Assembly (NCBI RefSeq): GCF_026015985.1
Contig: NZ_CP110389.1
Location: 930,001-994,000, forward strand
Direction of reading: 5' to 3'
Length of the DNA stretch: 64,000 bases
Origin: Rhodopseudomonas sp. P2A-2r
Lineage (GTDB): Bacteria; Pseudomonadota; Alphaproteobacteria; Rhizobiales; Xanthobacteraceae
Shown here: positions 9,513 through 19,239 of the stretch, piece after piece
Layout: every line of letters starts with the position of its first letter
Position numbering within the stretch: position 1 is the first letter of the stretch
Translations under genes and position numbers: made by a program
Notes under the pieces: model-generated
The model's input: only the letters and a program-made list of their open reading frames with translations
What the model was told of the DNA's origin: nothing
Databases searched by the model: none

Positions 9513-10958
9513 ATGTCCGAGGTCACGGTCGCCGAACTACCATTGGTCGATGGCGAGCGAGACGCGCTGCCTCGGCTGACGGCGCCGGCCAGAAATCCGC
9601 TGCTCGACCATCCCATCCTGTCGACCTTGTTGTGGCTGTCCTGGCCCAACGTGGTGGCGCTGAGCGCCGGCACCCTGATCGTCATCGCCGAGACCTCCTA
9701 TATCGGCCGGCTCGGCACCGAATCGCTGGCGGCGATGGCGCTGGTGTTTCCCTTCGTGATGCTGACCATGACCATGTCCGGCGGCGCCATGGGTGGCGGC
9801 GTATCGTCGGCGATCGCGCGTGCGCTCGGCGCCGGCGACCACGAGCGTGCATCCGCACTGGCGTTGCATGCGCTGCTGATCGGCCTCTGCTTCGGCCTGA
9901 CCTTCACGGTGGGCATGCTGGTGTTCGGCCCGACGCTGCTGGAAGCGCTGGGCGGCCGCGGCAGCGTATTGGCGCAGGCCATCGGCTACATCCAGATCTT
10001 CTTCGGCGGCGGCATCATCCCGTGGCTGATGAATACGTTTGCCGCCATCCTGCGCGGCACCGGCAACATGAAGCTGCCGTCGGCGATCGTGCTGAATTCC
10101 GCGGTGTGCCAGATCATTCTGGGCGGCGTGCTTGGCCTCGGCCTCGGCCCGGTGCCGTCGTTCGGCATGCGCGGCGTCGCCGCGGGCTCGCTGATCGCCT
10201 ACACCATCGGCGCGGCGATCATGGGCTGGTACGTGTTTTCCGGCCGCGCGCGGGTCCGACCGGTGCTGCGCGGGCTCAAGATCCGGCGCGGCATGTTCTT
10301 CGACATTCTCAAGGTCGGCGCCATCGCCTGCTTCTCGCCGCTGCAGAACGTGCTGAGCCTGACCATCTTCACGCACATGCTGGCGCGGTTTGGCACCGAG
10401 GTGCTGGCCGGCTATGGCATCGGCGCACGGCTGGAATTCCTGCTCGTCACGCTCGCTTTCGCGGTCGGCGTGGCGTCGGTGCCCATGGTCGGCATGGCGA
10501 TCGGCGCGGGCAGGGTCAAGCGGGCGCGCCGGATCGCCTGGACCGCCGGCTGGGTGTCGTTCGCCGTGGTCGGCCTGCTCGGTACGCTGGTTGCCGTCTA
10601 TCCGGACCTGTGGGTCAGCATCTTCACGCAAGATCCCGGCGTACGCGCCGCCAGCCGGCAATATCTCGCCACGGGGGCGCCGATGTACGCCTTTCTCGGC
10701 CTCGCCACCGCGATGTATTTCTCGTCGCAGGGCGCGGCCCGGGTGCTGGGCCCGGTGCTGGCACAGACCGCGCGGCTGGTCTTCATCTGTGTTGGCGGCG
10801 GGTGGCTGCTGTCGATCGAGGCCACCAGCCAGAGCTTCTTCTGGCTCGCGGCGGCGTCGATGGTGCTGCTCGGCGTGCTGTCGGCGCTCAGCGTGCTGCT
10901 CACGCGCTGGGGACCGAAATCCGGCGCGGTCCCCGAGGTGCGGCCGGCGCTGTCGTGA
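9513..10958 (+). CDS. MATE family efflux transporter
   Basis: 481-residue polytopic membrane protein with about twelve hydrophobic segments. It carries MATE/DinF-type features, including LSWPNVVALSAGTLIVIAE in the first helix, AETSYIGRLGTESLAAMAL and the second-half repeat VGVASVPMVGMAIGAG. Members export cationic drugs, polyamines or organic acids with Na+ or H+. The substrate cannot be read from sequence. It is convergent with the DUF1579-like gene only seven bases away. Confidence 0.9.
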   Translation: MSEVTVAELPLVDGERDALPRLTAPARNPLLDHPILSTLLWLSWPNVVALSAGTLIVIAETSYIGRLGTESLAAMALVFPFVMLTMTMSGGAMGGGVSSAIARALGAGDHERASALALHALLIGLCFGLTFTVGMLVFGPTLLEALGGRGSVLAQAIGYIQIFFGGGIIPWLMNTFAAILRGTGNMKLPSAIVLNSAVCQIILGGVLGLGLGPVPSFGMRGVAAGSLIAYTIGAAIMGWYVFSGRARVRPVLRGLKIRRGMFFDILKVGAIACFSPLQNVLSLTIFTHMLARFGTEVLAGYGIGARLEFLLVTLAFAVGVASVPMVGMAIGAGRVKRARRIAWTAGWVSFAVVGLLGTLVAVYPDLWVSIFTQDPGVRAASRQYLATGAPMYAFLGLATAMYFSSQGAARVLGPVLAQTARLVFICVGGGWLLSIEATSQSFFWLAAASMVLLGVLSALSVLLTRWGPKSGAVPEVRPALS

Positions 10959-10965
10959 CGGCGCG

Positions 10966-11490
10966 TCACGCGCTTCGCCTGGCGATAAACTCGACATCGA
11001 GCCGCCAGTTCGCGCCATCATCGGGCGATGTCTCGCCGCGCCAGCGAAACCGATCCGGTGTGATCTGCGAAAAACTCCAGCGGATGGCCTGACCGGCGGC
11101 GTTGCGGCCGAGCTGCACGATATCGTCGCCGTCGCGGCGACCGGTCATGGTGCAGAAATTCTGCGTCACCGGATCGCTCCACTGGATCTGCCAGGCATCG
11201 ATGGCAGGATCGTAGATCCGCAGCGTGCTGCCATACGAGTTCCTGTTGGCCACGGCGTCGCCGTGGCGCGCGCCGCGCGGCGGCACGATCCAGACGTCCT
11301 GGATGGCGCGGCCCTCGAGCACCCAGCCGAAGTGCCACTCGCCCTTCAGCGTCAGTGGCGGCGCATGCGCCGGGAAGCGGGTGACGTCGAGCTCCCAGGC
11401 GCCGATCAGCCAGCCGTACAGGTCCATCTTGCCGCGGCGATCGAGGGCGGGGCCGTCGGCGGAGAGCGCGGCGAGAAACGATGCCGTCAT
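10966..11490 (-). CDS. DUF1579-like lipocalin-type protein
   Basis: 174-residue soluble protein of a beta-rich, lipocalin-like type. It has the pattern LIGAWELDVTRFPAHAPPL, then GEWHFGWVLEGRAIQDVW and repeated strand motifs to the end. Similar proteins are annotated as DUF1579 or hypothetical. It overlaps the upstream SRPBCC gene by four bases, so the two are translated as a pair. Both folds bind small hydrophobic ligands in other families; that shared role is inference. Confidence 0.7.
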   Translation of the reverse strand: MTASFLAALSADGPALDRRGKMDLYGWLIGAWELDVTRFPAHAPPLTLKGEWHFGWVLEGRAIQDVWIVPPRGARHGDAVANRNSYGSTLRIYDPAIDAWQIQWSDPVTQNFCTMTGRRDGDDIVQLGRNAAGQAIRWSFSQITPDRFRWRGETSPDDGANWRLDVEFIARRSA

Positions 11491-11888
11491 GCCGTGCGCC
11501 TTTCGAAGTTGGCCTGCATCGCCAGCGCGCCGAGATCCATCTGCGCGTCCATGTAGGGCGCAATCTCGTGCGGCAGCACGTCGACGGTCCAGATCACGCG
11601 GCTGCGTGTCGCACCGTCGGCCAGCACCTGTACCGAGGCATTGTGCTGGGTGACGCGCTCGCTGACGATCGCATAGGCCAGCCGCATGCGGGCCGGGTCG
11701 CAGTCGACCAGGATTTCGCGCGCGACGGCGCCATTGGCGAAAGTCACGATACGGGCGTCCCCCTCGCGTTGCGTATCGGTGACGAAGCCCGGCACCAGCC
11801 GGGTATGCAGCGCGCCGAAGTCGGCGATCGCCGCCCACACCACGTCGGCGGGGGCCGCGATCGAAATGTCCTTGTGAATGGAAGCCAT
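11487..11888 (-). CDS. SRPBCC (START/polyketide cyclase-like) protein
   Basis: 133-residue protein beginning MASIHKDISIAAPADVVWAAIADFG, the classic opening strand and helix of the SRPBCC fold. The C-terminal long helix (YMDAQMDLGALAMQANFE) is also present. Such proteins bind lipids or aromatic ligands. It shares a 4-base overlap with the following DUF1579-like gene, and the AraC regulator gene ends upstream of it on the same strand, so the three may form one unit. Confidence 0.8.
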   Translation of the reverse strand: MASIHKDISIAAPADVVWAAIADFGALHTRLVPGFVTDTQREGDARIVTFANGAVAREILVDCDPARMRLAYAIVSERVTQHNASVQVLADGATRSRVIWTVDVLPHEIAPYMDAQMDLGALAMQANFERRTA

Positions 11889-11938
11889 GCTGTCTGTCCC
11901 GTGTGAAAGCCGGCCGATGGCGGCCGGTGCCAGACTAG

Positions 11939-12781
11939 TCAGTGCACGGTCAGCCGATCTTGGAGATTCTTGCGGTCGGCCTGCGCAGCCCGGCGGAAGC
12001 CGCGCGGCGAGACCCCGGCGGCGCGGCGGAAGCTGCGGATGAAATTCGACAGGTCGTTGAAGCCGACGTCGAACGCGATGTCCGTGATGGCGCGCTCCTG
12101 GTCGGCGAGCAGGCGGGCGGCGTGGCGCAATCGGGAGCGCAGCAGATACTGGTGCGGGGTGACGCCGATCACGCCGGTGAACAGCCGCAGGAAATGAAAC
12201 GCGCTGAGGCCCGTCTCGCGCGCGGCGTCATCGAGCGCGATCGGTTGCGCAGAATGGGCGTCGATCCACAGCGCGGCCTGCACCGCGCGGCGGCGGTCGC
12301 GCGCCTCGGCCATCAGCGGCCGCTGCGTCCGTCCCGATACGATCTCGACGAACCGCGCCAGCAGCGCGTGGCCGGCTTCGTCGACGCCGATGTCGTTGCG
12401 GCCATCGGCGGCGGCCTGGGCGCGTTCGCCCAGCACCATCAGTTCGGCCAGTGGCGGCAGGCCGCCGCGCTGCCAGATGCCGCTGCTGCCGCCGAGCTGC
12501 TCGACCAGCTCGGGGCTCGGGAAAAACGACAGGCATTCGTCGCCGCCGGCATAGTGGTCGTGGCTGCAGACATATTCGTCGCCGGGATGACCGATCAGGA
12601 AGGCGCCGGCCACCAGTTCGTGGGACTGGCCGCGGCAGCGGCAGCCGAAGCTGCCCTTGCGGACATAGGAGATGGAATGGCTGAGGTGGTGCTCGGCAAA
12701 GGGCCGGTCATGCGGGCCGGCGCCGCAGCGATAATCCGACACGGAGAGGCCGTCACCCTGAAAGATCGTCGTCGCCGTCAT
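11939..12781 (-). CDS. AraC-family transcriptional regulator
   Basis: 280 residues. The N-terminal half is a cupin-like sensing domain ([16 protein letters not shown], with HPGDEY). The C-terminal half is the double helix-turn-helix: [21 protein letters not shown] and [20 protein letters not shown], then [12 protein letters not shown]. It probably controls the two small downstream genes on the same strand, or itself. The inducer is unknown. Confidence 0.9.
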   Translation of the reverse strand: MTATTIFQGDGLSVSDYRCGAGPHDRPFAEHHLSHSISYVRKGSFGCRCRGQSHELVAGAFLIGHPGDEYVCSHDHYAGGDECLSFFPSPELVEQLGGSSGIWQRGGLPPLAELMVLGERAQAAADGRNDIGVDEAGHALLARFVEIVSGRTQRPLMAEARDRRRAVQAALWIDAHSAQPIALDDAARETGLSAFHFLRLFTGVIGVTPHQYLLRSRLRHAARLLADQERAITDIAFDVGFNDLSNFIRSFRRAAGVSPRGFRRAAQADRKNLQDRLTVH

Positions 12782-12969
12782 CCGGCAAAACTAGCCCTGC
12801 GGGCGCGGCGGGGCAACGGCGAACAGGACGTGTATCGATGCACCCGGAAAGGCCTCAGCCGCCCTCGGTTCCGGCCCGGGCCGGATCGCGTGCCGGGTGG
12901 CGCTGTCGCAGGCGGAACATACGGCTTGGCGGATCGCGCGGTCTCGGCTACATCAATCCGCACGACCAC

Positions 12970-13043
12970 GCGGGCGTAGTTCAATGGTAGAACGGCAGCT
13001 TCCCAAGCTGCATACGAGGGTTCGATTCCCTCCGCCCGCTCCA
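12970..13043 (+). tRNA. tRNA-Gly (anticodon CCC)
   Basis: A full cloverleaf can be drawn. The acceptor stem is GCGGGCG with CGCCCGC, the anticodon stem GCAGC/GCTGC with loop TTCCCAA (anticodon CCC), and the T arm is GAGGGTTCGATTCCCTC. CCA is encoded at 13041-13043. It reads glycine GGG codons. Confidence 0.97.
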
Positions 13044-13103
13044 GTTCCCGCGATCGCCGGCCCGGAATGGCCACCGGCAACGAGCCGATGGCCTCCGTCC
13101 TCC

Positions 13104-14294
13104 TCAGCGCTTCTGGTTGTAGACGTCGAGGCAGACCGCGCCGAGCAGCACCAGGCCCTTGATCACCTGCTGGTAGTCGATGCCGATGCCGAGGATGGAC
13201 ATGCCGTTGTTCATGACGCCCATGATCAGCGCGCCGATCACCGCGCCGCCGACCTTGCCGACGCCGCCATAGGCCGAAGCGCCGCCGATGAAGCAGGCGG
13301 CGATGACGTCAAGCTCGAAGCCGAGGCCGGCCTTCGGCGTCGCGGTGTTGAGCCGCGCGGCGAATACCAGGCCGGCCAGGGCCGCCAGCACGCCCATATT
13401 GACGAAGGTGAAGAACGTCAGCCGTTCGGTCTTGATGCCCGACAGGCTTGCCGCCTTGGCATTGCCGCCGACGGCATAGATCTGCCGGCCCACGGTGGTC
13501 CGCGAGGTGACGAAGGCGTAGATGCCGATTAGCACCATCATGATCACCAGCACGTTGGGCAGGCCGCGATGCGAGGCGATCAGATAGGTGAAATAGACGA
13601 TGGCGGCGAACAGCAGCGCGTTCTTGAAGACGAAGAAGCCGGTCGGCTCGGCCTCGACGCCGTGGCTCTGCTGGCGGGCGCGGGCCTTCATGTTCATGGC
13701 CACCAGCGCGGTGGCCAGCGCCGCGCCGATCAGCAGCGAGGTCGGATAGAGGATGCCGGCGTTGGGAAACAGCTCGGGGATGAAGCCCGAGGACAGCTTC
13801 TGGAAGGTCGGCGCGAACGGCCCCACCGACTGCCCCTGAAGGATCGCCAGCGCCAGGCCCTTGAACACCAGCATGCCCGCCAGCGTCACGATGAAGGACG
13901 GGATCTTGAAATAGGCCACCCAGTAGCCTTGCGCCGCGCCGATGAAACCGCCCAGCACCAGGCAGATCAGGGTGGCGAGAATGAAGTTCATGTTGAACTG
14001 CACCATCAGCACCGCGGCAACGGCGCCGATGAAGCCGGCCACCGAGCCGACCGACAGGTCGATATGGCCGGTGACGATCACCAGCAGCATGCCGAGCGCC
14101 ATGATGACGATGTAGCTGTTCTGCAGCACCAGGTTGGTCAGGTTGAGCGGGCGCAGCAGCGTGCCGTCGGTGACCACCTGGAAGAACAGCATGATGGCGA
14201 ACAGCGACAGCAGCATGCCGTATTCGCGCAGGTTGTTCTTGAGGAATCCGGCATGCTTGGGCGGCGCCGGCGCCGCCACGGTCTTGTCGCTCAT
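13104..14294 (-). CDS. mmsB: Multiple-sugar ABC transporter permease (MmsB/GguB-XylH type)
   Basis: 396-residue CUT2-class permease with about ten hydrophobic segments. The family signature [20 protein letters not shown] is near residue 85 and the loop motif [12 protein letters not shown] near residue 275. With MmsA and ChvE it imports aldoses such as arabinose, galactose, glucose and xylose. Its start overlaps the mmsA stop by four bases, showing translational coupling. A central extension (about residues 205-225) is hydrophilic, as in XylH-type permeases. Confidence 0.92.
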   Translation of the reverse strand: MSDKTVAAPAPPKHAGFLKNNLREYGMLLSLFAIMLFFQVVTDGTLLRPLNLTNLVLQNSYIVIMALGMLLVIVTGHIDLSVGSVAGFIGAVAAVLMVQFNMNFILATLICLVLGGFIGAAQGYWVAYFKIPSFIVTLAGMLVFKGLALAILQGQSVGPFAPTFQKLSSGFIPELFPNAGILYPTSLLIGAALATALVAMNMKARARQQSHGVEAEPTGFFVFKNALLFAAIVYFTYLIASHRGLPNVLVIMMVLIGIYAFVTSRTTVGRQIYAVGGNAKAASLSGIKTERLTFFTFVNMGVLAALAGLVFAARLNTATPKAGLGFELDVIAACFIGGASAYGGVGKVGGAVIGALIMGVMNNGMSILGIGIDYQQVIKGLVLLGAVCLDVYNQKR

Positions 14295-15826
14295 GGCTGT
14301 CGTTCTCCCTTGCGCATGATCGCGCGCATGATTTTTTCCTGCGTCGCCTCGTGCGCGGCAAATTCGCCGACGAAAGCGCCTTCGTTCATCACGCAGATGC
14401 GGTCACATATTCCCAGCAGTTCCGGCATCTCCGACGAAATCACGATAACGCTTTTGCCAGCATCCGCGAGTTCGTTGATGATGCAGTAGATCTCATACTT
14501 GGCGCCGACGTCGATGCCGCGCGTCGGTTCGTCCAGGATCAGCACCTGCGGATCGGTGAACAGCCATTTCGACAGCATGACCTTTTGCTGGTTGCCGCCG
14601 GACAGTTTGCCGGACTCCTGGTAGACGTCGTTACAGCGGATCCGCATCCGGCTGCGATAGTCGGTGGCTACCCTGAGTTCGCTGATATCGTCGATGATCT
14701 TGCTGCTGGACACGCCGTCGAGATTGGCCAGCGTGATGTTCTTGCGCACGTCGGAGGCCAGCAGCAGCCCGAATTGCTTGCGGTCCTCGGTGACATAGGC
14801 CAGCCCGGCATCGATGGCGCGGCCGACGGTGGAGACGTCGATCTGCTTGCCGTTCAGCGTGGCGCGGCCGGTGATCCGGCGGCCCCACGAGCCGCCAAAG
14901 ATGCTCATGGCGAATTCGGTGCGGCCGGCGCCCATCAGCCCGGCAATGCCGACGATCTCGCCACGCCGGACATTGAAGTCGACGTTCTTGATCACCTGCC
15001 GGTCGGCATGGAGTGGGTGATAGACCGACCAGTCCTGCACCGCGAAGATGGGCTCGCCGATATCAGGTTCGCGCTGCGGATAGCGGTGCTCGAGATCGCG
15101 GTCGACCATCTTGCGGATGATGCGGTCTTCCTCAACGACGCCGGCGTGGCAATCCAGCGTGTCGACGGTACGGCCGTCGCGCAGCACGGTGATGCGGTCG
15201 GCGACGCGGGCGACTTCGTTGAGCTTGTGCGAGATCAGGATTGCCGACATGCCCTGGGCGCGCAGTTCGACCAGCAGATCGAGCAGCGCCGCACTGTCGT
15301 TTTCGTTGAGGCTGGCGGTCGGCTCGTCGAGGATCAGCAGGCGGACCTTCTTGGACAGCGCCTTGGCGATCTCCACCAGCTGCTGCTTGCCGACGCCGAG
15401 ATCGGTGATCAGGGTATCCGGCGACTCGCGCAGGCCGACGGTGGCGAGCACTTCCTTGGCGCGGCGGTCGCGGGCGTCGCGGTCGATGATGCCGAAGCGC
15501 GACGGCGGATTGGCGAGAAAGATGTTCTCGGCGATCGACATCAGCGGGATCAGCGCCAGCTCCTGGTGGATGATGATGATGCCGAGCGCCTCGGAATCGT
15601 TGATGTCGCGGAACTTGCGCTCCTCGCCTTCGAACACGATGGCGCCGTCATAGCTGCCATGGGGATAGACCCCGCTCAGCACCTTCATGAGCGTCGACTT
15701 GCCGGCGCCGTTCTCGCCGACCAGCGCGTGGATTTCGCCGGGCTCGACGGTGAAGCAGACATCGTTCAGCGCCTTCACCCCGGTGAAGGATTTTGAGATG
15801 CCGCGCATTTCCAGAATTGCATTCAT
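14291..15826 (-). CDS. mmsA: Multiple-sugar ABC transporter ATP-binding protein (MmsA/GguA)
   Basis: 511-residue tandem ABC ATPase. The first nucleotide-binding domain has Walker [10 protein letters not shown] near residue 38 and the signature-type [15 protein letters not shown] followed by [13 protein letters not shown]. The second domain has a degenerate Walker A (GLMGAGRTE), then [15 protein letters not shown] and [15 protein letters not shown], which is normal for CUT2 ATPases. It couples to MmsB by a 4-base overlap; ChvE is encoded just upstream after a repeat-rich gap. Confidence 0.94.
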   Translation of the reverse strand: MNAILEMRGISKSFTGVKALNDVCFTVEPGEIHALVGENGAGKSTLMKVLSGVYPHGSYDGAIVFEGEERKFRDINDSEALGIIIIHQELALIPLMSIAENIFLANPPSRFGIIDRDARDRRAKEVLATVGLRESPDTLITDLGVGKQQLVEIAKALSKKVRLLILDEPTASLNENDSAALLDLLVELRAQGMSAILISHKLNEVARVADRITVLRDGRTVDTLDCHAGVVEEDRIIRKMVDRDLEHRYPQREPDIGEPIFAVQDWSVYHPLHADRQVIKNVDFNVRRGEIVGIAGLMGAGRTEFAMSIFGGSWGRRITGRATLNGKQIDVSTVGRAIDAGLAYVTEDRKQFGLLLASDVRKNITLANLDGVSSSKIIDDISELRVATDYRSRMRIRCNDVYQESGKLSGGNQQKVMLSKWLFTDPQVLILDEPTRGIDVGAKYEIYCIINELADAGKSVIVISSEMPELLGICDRICVMNEGAFVGEFAAHEATQEKIMRAIMRKGERQP

Positions 15827-15856
15827 CGTCGGGCTCCGAGGGAAGGTCTTTCTTCA

Positions 15857-16016
15857 CCTCTCCCGCTTGCGGGAGAGGTCGGAGCCGAGCGTCAGCTCGG
15901 CTTCGGGAGAGGGGGGCACAGTCTCGTTGCTGCCCTCTCCCGTCTCGAATGACCTTTGGTCATTCGATCCACCCTCTCCCACCTAGCGAAGCTTCGCTTC
16001 GCCGTGCGGGAGAGGG
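15857..16016. repeat. Cluster of CCTCTCCC-family palindromes between mmsA and chvE
   Basis: At 15857-15878 a near-perfect hairpin CCTCTCCCGC/GCGGGAGAGG is followed by a second hairpin, GAGCCGAGC with GCTCGGCTTC. At 15972-16016 another copy has CCCTCTCCC and GGGAGAGGG arms around AGCGAAGCTTCGCT. In transcripts from chvE these hairpins could protect the 3' end of the abundant binding-protein message, as extragenic palindromes do in other binding-protein operons. That role is inferred. Confidence 0.75.
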
Positions 16017-16028
16017 AAGAAGACGCAA

Positions 16029-17090
16029 TCAGAACTGCGACTTCTTGTAATAGCCGCTCTCGACCAGCACCTTCTCCCAGTTGCTCTTGTCGACGGACAC
16101 CGGCTTGAGCAGGTAGGACGGAACGACCTTGCGGCCGTTGTTGTAGGTCTTGGTGTCGTTGACCTGCACCTGCTTGCCGCTCAGCGCCGCATCCACCATG
16201 TCGGCGGTGACCTTGGCGAGTTCGCGGGTGTCCTTGAAGATGGTGGAATACTGCTCGCCGCGCAGCATCGACTTGATCGACGGGACTTCGGCGTCCTGGC
16301 CCGTGACGATGGGCATCGGCATGTCGCCGCTGCCGTAGCCGACGCCCTTCAGCGACGACAGGATACCGATCGACAGGCCGTCATACGGCGACAGCACAGC
16401 GTTCAGTTTCTTGTTGGTGTAGAAGGCGCTGAGCAGGTTATCCATGCGGGCCTGGGCGGTGGCGCCGTCCCAGCGCAGGGTCGAGACCTTGTTCATGCCC
16501 ATCTGGCCGCTGGCCACCACCAGCTTGCCGCTGTCGATATAGGGCTTCAGCACCGACATGGCGCCGTCATAGAAGAAGTAGGCGTTGTTGTCGTCGGGCG
16601 AGCCGCCGAACAGCTCGATGTTGAACGGGCCCTTGCCTTCCTTCAGCTTCAACGCGGCCTCGATCGACTGCGCCTGCAGCACGCCGACCTGGAAGTTGTC
16701 GAAGGTGGCGTAGTAGTCGACGTTGGGGGTCTCCTTGATCAGCCGGTCGTAGGCGATGATGGTGATGCCCTTGGCCTTGGCCTGGGCCAGCACGTCGGAC
16801 AGAGTGGTGCCGTCGATCGAGGCAACCACCAGCACCTTGGCGCCCTTGGTCACCATGTTCTCGATCTGCGACAGCTGGTTCGGAATGTCGTCTTCGGCAT
16901 ATTGCAGATCGGTGCCGTAGCCGCGCTCCTTCAGTACCTTCACGATGTTGTCGCCATCGGCGATCCAGCGCGCGGAGGCCTTGGTCGGCATGGCGATGCC
17001 GACGGTGGGCTTGCTCTGGGCGACGGCCTGGCCGCTCAACGCGAGCGCGGCGAGGGCCACGGCAGACAGAGTTGTCCTGATGAAATTCAT
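16029..17090 (-). CDS. chvE: Multiple-sugar periplasmic binding protein ChvE
   Basis: 353-residue periplasmic binding protein of the CUT2 type. The Sec signal is about 24 residues ([25 protein letters not shown]). The mature part starts [20 protein letters not shown], and [18 protein letters not shown] and [19 protein letters not shown] match ChvE of Agrobacterium and relatives. It delivers sugars to MmsAB and, in plant-associated bacteria, can signal to chemoreceptors. The start at 17090 follows GGGAG on the coding strand. The gene order chvE-mmsA-mmsB is conserved in rhizobia. Confidence 0.94.
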   Translation of the reverse strand: MNFIRTTLSAVALAALALSGQAVAQSKPTVGIAMPTKASARWIADGDNIVKVLKERGYGTDLQYAEDDIPNQLSQIENMVTKGAKVLVVASIDGTTLSDVLAQAKAKGITIIAYDRLIKETPNVDYYATFDNFQVGVLQAQSIEAALKLKEGKGPFNIELFGGSPDDNNAYFFYDGAMSVLKPYIDSGKLVVASGQMGMNKVSTLRWDGATAQARMDNLLSAFYTNKKLNAVLSPYDGLSIGILSSLKGVGYGSGDMPMPIVTGQDAEVPSIKSMLRGEQYSTIFKDTRELAKVTADMVDAALSGKQVQVNDTKTYNNGRKVVPSYLLKPVSVDKSNWEKVLVESGYYKKSQF

Positions 17091-17238
17091 GTTCCACTCC
17101 CAATTCATTGAATGCCGGTTTCGGCTTGTTGCGGTGTGCTGTGTCTTGTCAGTCGCGCCCGAGGGCGCACATCATATCAAGTCCGGTGCAGTGTGTCCTT
17201 CCAGTTGTCGTCAATTTTCTGCAAGCTGAATTGTTGCA

Positions 17239-18159
17239 TTACGTCGAGCCCAGTCTGACACGCGGTTCGGGCCGCCCGCGCGCGCCCGGATCCATCACGA
17301 AGGTCCGGCCATGGTCCGGGTCGGCGGCACGCGCCTTGTCGTCCATTCCCTCATGCGCCGAGGTGATCAGCATGCGGTCGAAACCGGCGCCGATGAACAC
17401 GGGGCAACTCGGCTGCCGCGCCGGCACGCGCAGGGTCCGCAGCCGGACGCCGTCCGGCGAGTAGGCGTCGACGCAGCCGCCGCCCCAGCGCGCGCACCAG
17501 ATCACACCGTCGCGATCGACCACCGCGCCGTCGAGACCGCCTTCGCCGAGATGCACATAGAGCGTCTCGGGCGCGCCGGTCGGCAGGCCCGTCGCCGGAT
17601 CCAGCGCGACGCGGTGGAGGACGTTCTTGTGGGTGTCGGCGAAATAGCCGGTGGCACCGTCCGGTGCAAAGCAGATGGCGTTGGGAATGGTGACGTTGGC
17701 GTACAGCCGGGTCAGCGCGCCCTGATGCAACGCGTAAATAGCGCCCGCACCGGTCTCTGCCTTGCGTCCCATGCTGCTGGTCCAGAACGTGCCGCACGGA
17801 TGCACCCGCGCATCGTTGGAGCGCGTCCCGGCATTGTCGTCCTCGATCGCCGTGTGCAGCGTCAGCCGGCCATCGATGATGTCGCGGATGTAGAGGCCAT
17901 CGTCCGCCGCCAGCAGCTGGTGCGTATCGTCGATGAAGGTCAGCGCGCTGGCCATGATCGGCAGTGCATGGGACGTGGTCTTGCCGGTGTCGAGTTCCGC
18001 CTCGAACAGCCGGCGTTCGAGGATGTCGAACCACCAGGCGGTGTCGGAGCCGGAATCGTAGTTCGAGCCCTCGCCGAGATGGCAGCGCGTGGTGTCGAGC
18101 GTCGTCGTCGGCACGTCTTCGATGCCGGGCGCGGTCATGATGCTGCTGGGCTCGCTCAT
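17239..18159 (-). CDS. SMP-30/gluconolactonase-family sugar lactonase
   Basis: 306-residue six-bladed propeller of the SMP-30/gluconolactonase/LRE family. Metal-site motifs are visible: CHLGEGSNYD near residue 27, NDARVHPCGTFW near residue 115, and the NAICFAPDG and GAGFDRMLITSA strands. It would hydrolyse the aldonolactone produced by the nearby sugar 1-dehydrogenase. Ten bases separate it from the aldose 1-epimerase upstream on the same strand, so they are co-transcribed. Confidence 0.88.
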   Translation of the reverse strand: MSEPSSIMTAPGIEDVPTTTLDTTRCHLGEGSNYDSGSDTAWWFDILERRLFEAELDTGKTTSHALPIMASALTFIDDTHQLLAADDGLYIRDIIDGRLTLHTAIEDDNAGTRSNDARVHPCGTFWTSSMGRKAETGAGAIYALHQGALTRLYANVTIPNAICFAPDGATGYFADTHKNVLHRVALDPATGLPTGAPETLYVHLGEGGLDGAVVDRDGVIWCARWGGGCVDAYSPDGVRLRTLRVPARQPSCPVFIGAGFDRMLITSAHEGMDDKARAADPDHGRTFVMDPGARGRPEPRVRLGST

Positions 18160-18169
18160 GGCTCCTCCT

Positions 18170-19237
18170 TCAGGCGGTCGAAAATCGGTAGAGCGTCTGG
18201 TTCCGGTAGGTGGTGCCGGGGTCGAGGCGTGCGGACGGGAAGTCCGGCCGGTTCGGCGCGTCGGGCCAGTTTTGCGGCTCGAGGCACAGCGCGTCGAACT
18301 GACGGTGCGGGCGGCCGTCCTTGCCCGTCACGCTGCCGTCGAGATAGTTGCCGGAATAGAACTGCAGGCCGGGCTGGTTGGTGTGTAGCTCCATGATGCG
18401 GCCGGAACGAGGCGCCTGCAGCGTTGCGGCGAGCCGCAGGTCGGACGAGTCGCGCAGGCAGAAATTGTGGTCATAGCCGCGACCGCGCTGCAGCTGCGCG
18501 TCGGCGTCGCGAATCCGGGCGCCGATCGCATGGGCGTCGCGGAAATCGAACGGCGAGCCAGCGACGTCGCGCGGCGCGCCCTGCTGCGGAATCCTGTGCT
18601 CGTCGATGGCGAGGAAGGCGTCGGCGGCCAGGCTCAGGCGATGGTCGAGGATATCGCCTCCAACCGCGGCGCCGTCGAGGTTGAAGAAGCTGTGATTGGT
18701 CAGGCTCACCACCGTCGGCCGCGAGGTGCCGGCCGTGTAGTCGATGGTCAGTTCGCCAGGCCCCGAGATGCGGTAGCTGGCGCGGACGTCGAGCGCGCCC
18801 GGATAACCCTCGTCGCCGTCGGGGCTGTGAAGTGCCAGCGTCACGGCGGGGGCCGGACCGTCCTCGGTGGCGACGACGGTCCAGATCTTGCGGCAGAAGC
18901 CCTCGACGCCGCCATGCAGGGCGTTGGGCGCTTCATTGGCCGCAAGGGCAACGCGCGTGCCGTCGAGATCGAAGCCGGCACCTGCAATGCGGTTGGCATA
19001 GCGGCCGACGGTCGCACCGAAATAACGACCCGGCACGGTGTAGCCGTCGAGATCGTCGAAGCCGAGGACGACGTCCGCGATGTCACCGTTGCGGTCCGGC
19101 ACCAGCAATGCCTGCAGCGCGGCGCCCCAGGTGATGATCCGTGCCTCGATTCCGTCGGCGGTGCGCAGGCAGATGCGTTCCACCGCCGTGCCGTCGGGCA
19201 GGTGACCGAAGATGTCGCGCGTGACGGTGCCTGTCAT
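18170..19237 (-). CDS. galM: Aldose 1-epimerase (galactose mutarotase)
   Basis: 355 residues. Interconverts alpha and beta anomers of aldoses. Conserved motifs include GRYANRIAGAGF, NALHGGVEGFCRKIW, the histidine in LTNHSFFNLDG and the glutamate in CLEPQNWPDAPN near the C-terminus. The start at 19237 (MTGTVTRDIFG) is chosen because the longer frame upstream is antisense to the neighbouring gene and unconserved. It lies two bases from the dehydrogenase stop codon, in a single sugar-oxidation operon. Confidence 0.92.
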   Translation of the reverse strand: MTGTVTRDIFGHLPDGTAVERICLRTADGIEARIITWGAALQALLVPDRNGDIADVVLGFDDLDGYTVPGRYFGATVGRYANRIAGAGFDLDGTRVALAANEAPNALHGGVEGFCRKIWTVVATEDGPAPAVTLALHSPDGDEGYPGALDVRASYRISGPGELTIDYTAGTSRPTVVSLTNHSFFNLDGAAVGGDILDHRLSLAADAFLAIDEHRIPQQGAPRDVAGSPFDFRDAHAIGARIRDADAQLQRGRGYDHNFCLRDSSDLRLAATLQAPRSGRIMELHTNQPGLQFYSGNYLDGSVTGKDGRPHRQFDALCLEPQNWPDAPNRPDFPSARLDPGTTYRNQTLYRFSTA

Positions 19238-19239
19238 GG

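Noticed and set aside
12778..13080. A minus-strand reading frame of 100 codons over the tRNA-Gly gene
   Set aside because: Its core EGIEPSYAAWEAAVLPLNY is the well-known antisense translation of a tRNA; not a gene.
13569..15796. Long plus-strand frames opposite mmsB and mmsA
   Set aside because: Antisense shadows of the transporter genes with the aspartate/histidine-rich composition typical of that artefact.
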